A stretch of 20,307 nucleotides of DNA, taken from IMG/VR virus record IMGVR_UViG_3300030118_000951, positions 1-20,307 of that record; one strand, 5' to 3'. The notes beneath the pieces are model-generated. The model was not told the DNA's origin. It made no database searches and worked only from the letters and a program-made list of their open reading frames with translations. The DNA is from a virus. Below are positions 19,598 through 20,307 of the stretch, one piece after another (position 1 is the first letter of the stretch; each line of letters begins with the position of its first letter). Made by a program: the position numbers and the translations under genes.

Positions 19598-19598
19598 A

Positions 19599-19817
19599 TT
19601 AATGATCCTTTCCAAAATAGGATAACTCATTTTCCAATACAGCAATCTTTTCTTTTGCTGTAGCTATCTCTGTTATATGTTTATCAAGTTCTTTAGTAAA
19701 TTCACTATGCTCTGGTATAGACGTTGGATTGACCATTAGTACATCTATATTAGTTTTAGCATCTAGAATCTTTGCTGTATAGATACTAATAAGGTTCTTT
19801 ACTATCTGTCTTTGCAT
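19599..19817 (-). CDS. First gene of the leftward early block, 72 aa, helical
   Basis: AAGGAAGG stands five bases before the ATG at 19817. The frame extends upstream to a TTG at 19910 but that part has no ribosome site and covers promoter-like and operator-like sequence, so it is not included. The product MQRQIVKNLISIYTAKILDA continues into two helices (EFTKELDKHITEIATAKEKI, then AVLENELSYF). A helical hairpin or coiled coil is likely. No family is recognised. Confidence 0.65.
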   Translation of the reverse strand: MQRQIVKNLISIYTAKILDAKTNIDVLMVNPTSIPEHSEFTKELDKHITEIATAKEKIAVLENELSYFGKDH

Positions 19818-20231
19818 AATCCCTTCCTTTCTGTATAGGATATATATGTAAACCCCCCAACCAAATCTGGACGGTGATACATAAGTATCAAATCGACTGA
19901 TACTAGTCAATATGAAAAAGATACTGTACAGCGTTTATTATTCTTGACCGTGCCTAAGTCTTAGTATATTTAGCTGTACATGATTTATTCAAACAAAGTT
20001 TTATATTGCTTATCGTTTATAAGTCTAGTGGTGACAGTTAGGTATGTATCTAGATTAAAAGTGACTATGCTAAATCTGTTACCACGAATAAATAGACTGT
20101 ACAGCTTGTTAGGTGGGACAGGAAACATACCGTTGACAAAATCAATGATGGGAATCCTATTAACCAAAGCTCTTGCGTATGTCGTTGTAACTTTGGGACT
20201 GTACAGTCAAATAACTAAGGAAGGATGACAA
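19818..20231. other. Divergent control region at the right end
   Basis: No convincing gene is present. Two opposed frames cover the same bases (plus 19980-20228 and minus 19985-20167) and neither has a ribosome site. The region holds the dyad at 19884-19904, three copies of CTGTACAG (19924, 20097, 20199) and a near-copy CTGTACAT at 19974. Weak plus-strand promoter candidates are TTGACC-N15-TATATT (19944-19970) and TTGACA-N19-TATTAA (20133-20163). It separates the leftward early genes from a rightward gene. Confidence 0.6.
19882..19910 (-). promoter_or_regulatory. Leftward early promoter candidate with operator dyad
   Basis: On the minus strand TTGACT (19905-19910) is 17 bp from TACTTA (19882-19887), a poor -10 box. 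The spacer and -10 are covered by the perfect dyad AGTATCA-N7-TGATACT (19884-19904). The gene at 19817 would have a leader of about 60 bases. The dyad is the stronger evidence. The promoter assignment is tentative. Confidence 0.4.
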
Positions 20232-20307
20232 ATGACAAATACTAAACCAAAACTAGTAAAACTAAAACCAAAAATTAAACCATTGTCTGACAGTGGACAG
20301 ATACAAT
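20232..20307 (+). CDS. Start of a rightward gene (partial)
   Basis: AAGGAAGG (20217-20224) lies seven bases before the ATG at 20232. The frame stays open for 25 codons to the window edge, beginning MTNTKPKLVKLKPKIKPLSD, a basic, lysine- and proline-rich N-terminus. It is the only gene in the window that is read rightward. DNA replication genes, absent from this window, may lie farther right, but this is inference. Confidence 0.7.
   Translation, partial: MTNTKPKLVKLKPKIKPLSDSGQIQ

Noticed and set aside
19985-20167. Minus-strand frame of 60 codons
   Set aside because: Needs a TTG start without ribosome site and overlaps the competing plus frame. No protein-like pattern convinced me.
19980-20228. 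Plus-strand frame of 82 codons at the right end
   Set aside because: No ribosome site, covers promoter and palindrome sequences, and another open frame lies on the opposite strand over the same bases. Hydrophobic content is explained by AT-rich sequence.

Overview
The window is part of an AT-rich, tailed double-stranded DNA phage genome, probably a short-tailed (podovirus-like) marine phage. It carries terminase small and large subunits, a portal, a scaffold, an HK97-fold-type coat protein, a GH24 lysozyme with a holin-like neighbour, and many tiny SD-led genes. There are no ribosomal, tRNA or cellular housekeeping genes. The base composition and several protein styles recall phages of marine alphaproteobacteria. 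That host assignment is inference.

Layout. (1) 1-14523, minus strand, is the late block, read right to left: TerS, small basic proteins, a membrane protein with a cysteine-rich tail, a recombinase-domain-like mini protein, TerL, a 745-aa protein with a tyrosine-recombinase-like core, a repeat-bearing small protein, portal, an overprinted connector-like gene, a 488-aa virion-type protein, holin-like, lysozyme, a 327-aa virion-type protein, scaffold, coat, a decoration-like protein, a 68-aa protein and the start of another gene at the edge. (2) 14524-15174 is a 650-bp control region with divergent near-perfect sigma70 promoters, an operator-like palindrome in one spacer, a structured late leader, paired ACAGCAAC elements in both transcripts, no convincing gene on the plus side, and a terminator. 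(3) 15175-19817, minus strand, is a leftward early-type operon of about 14 small genes, including a DUF932-family protein, an SH3-barrel-like protein and a 28-aa membrane peptide, with an internal promoter before the DUF932 gene and repeat arrays. (4) 19818-20231 is a second divergent control region. (5) A rightward gene starts at 20232 and runs off the window.

Most genes overlap by ATGA/TAATG junctions or are a few bases apart, with AAGGAGG- or AAGGAAGG-type ribosome sites, so the two leftward blocks look like two polycistronic units separated by the terminator at 15121-15162.

The most unusual signals are: the tyrosine-recombinase-like core in a protein encoded between terminase and portal; the dual-coding portal tail; two tandem leader hairpins with compensatory stem changes before the scaffold gene; and the 14.5-14.8 kb divergent control region, with a possible non-coding plus-strand transcript and nut-like repeated elements. 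No function in this list has been tested. All family calls are from reading the translated sequence.
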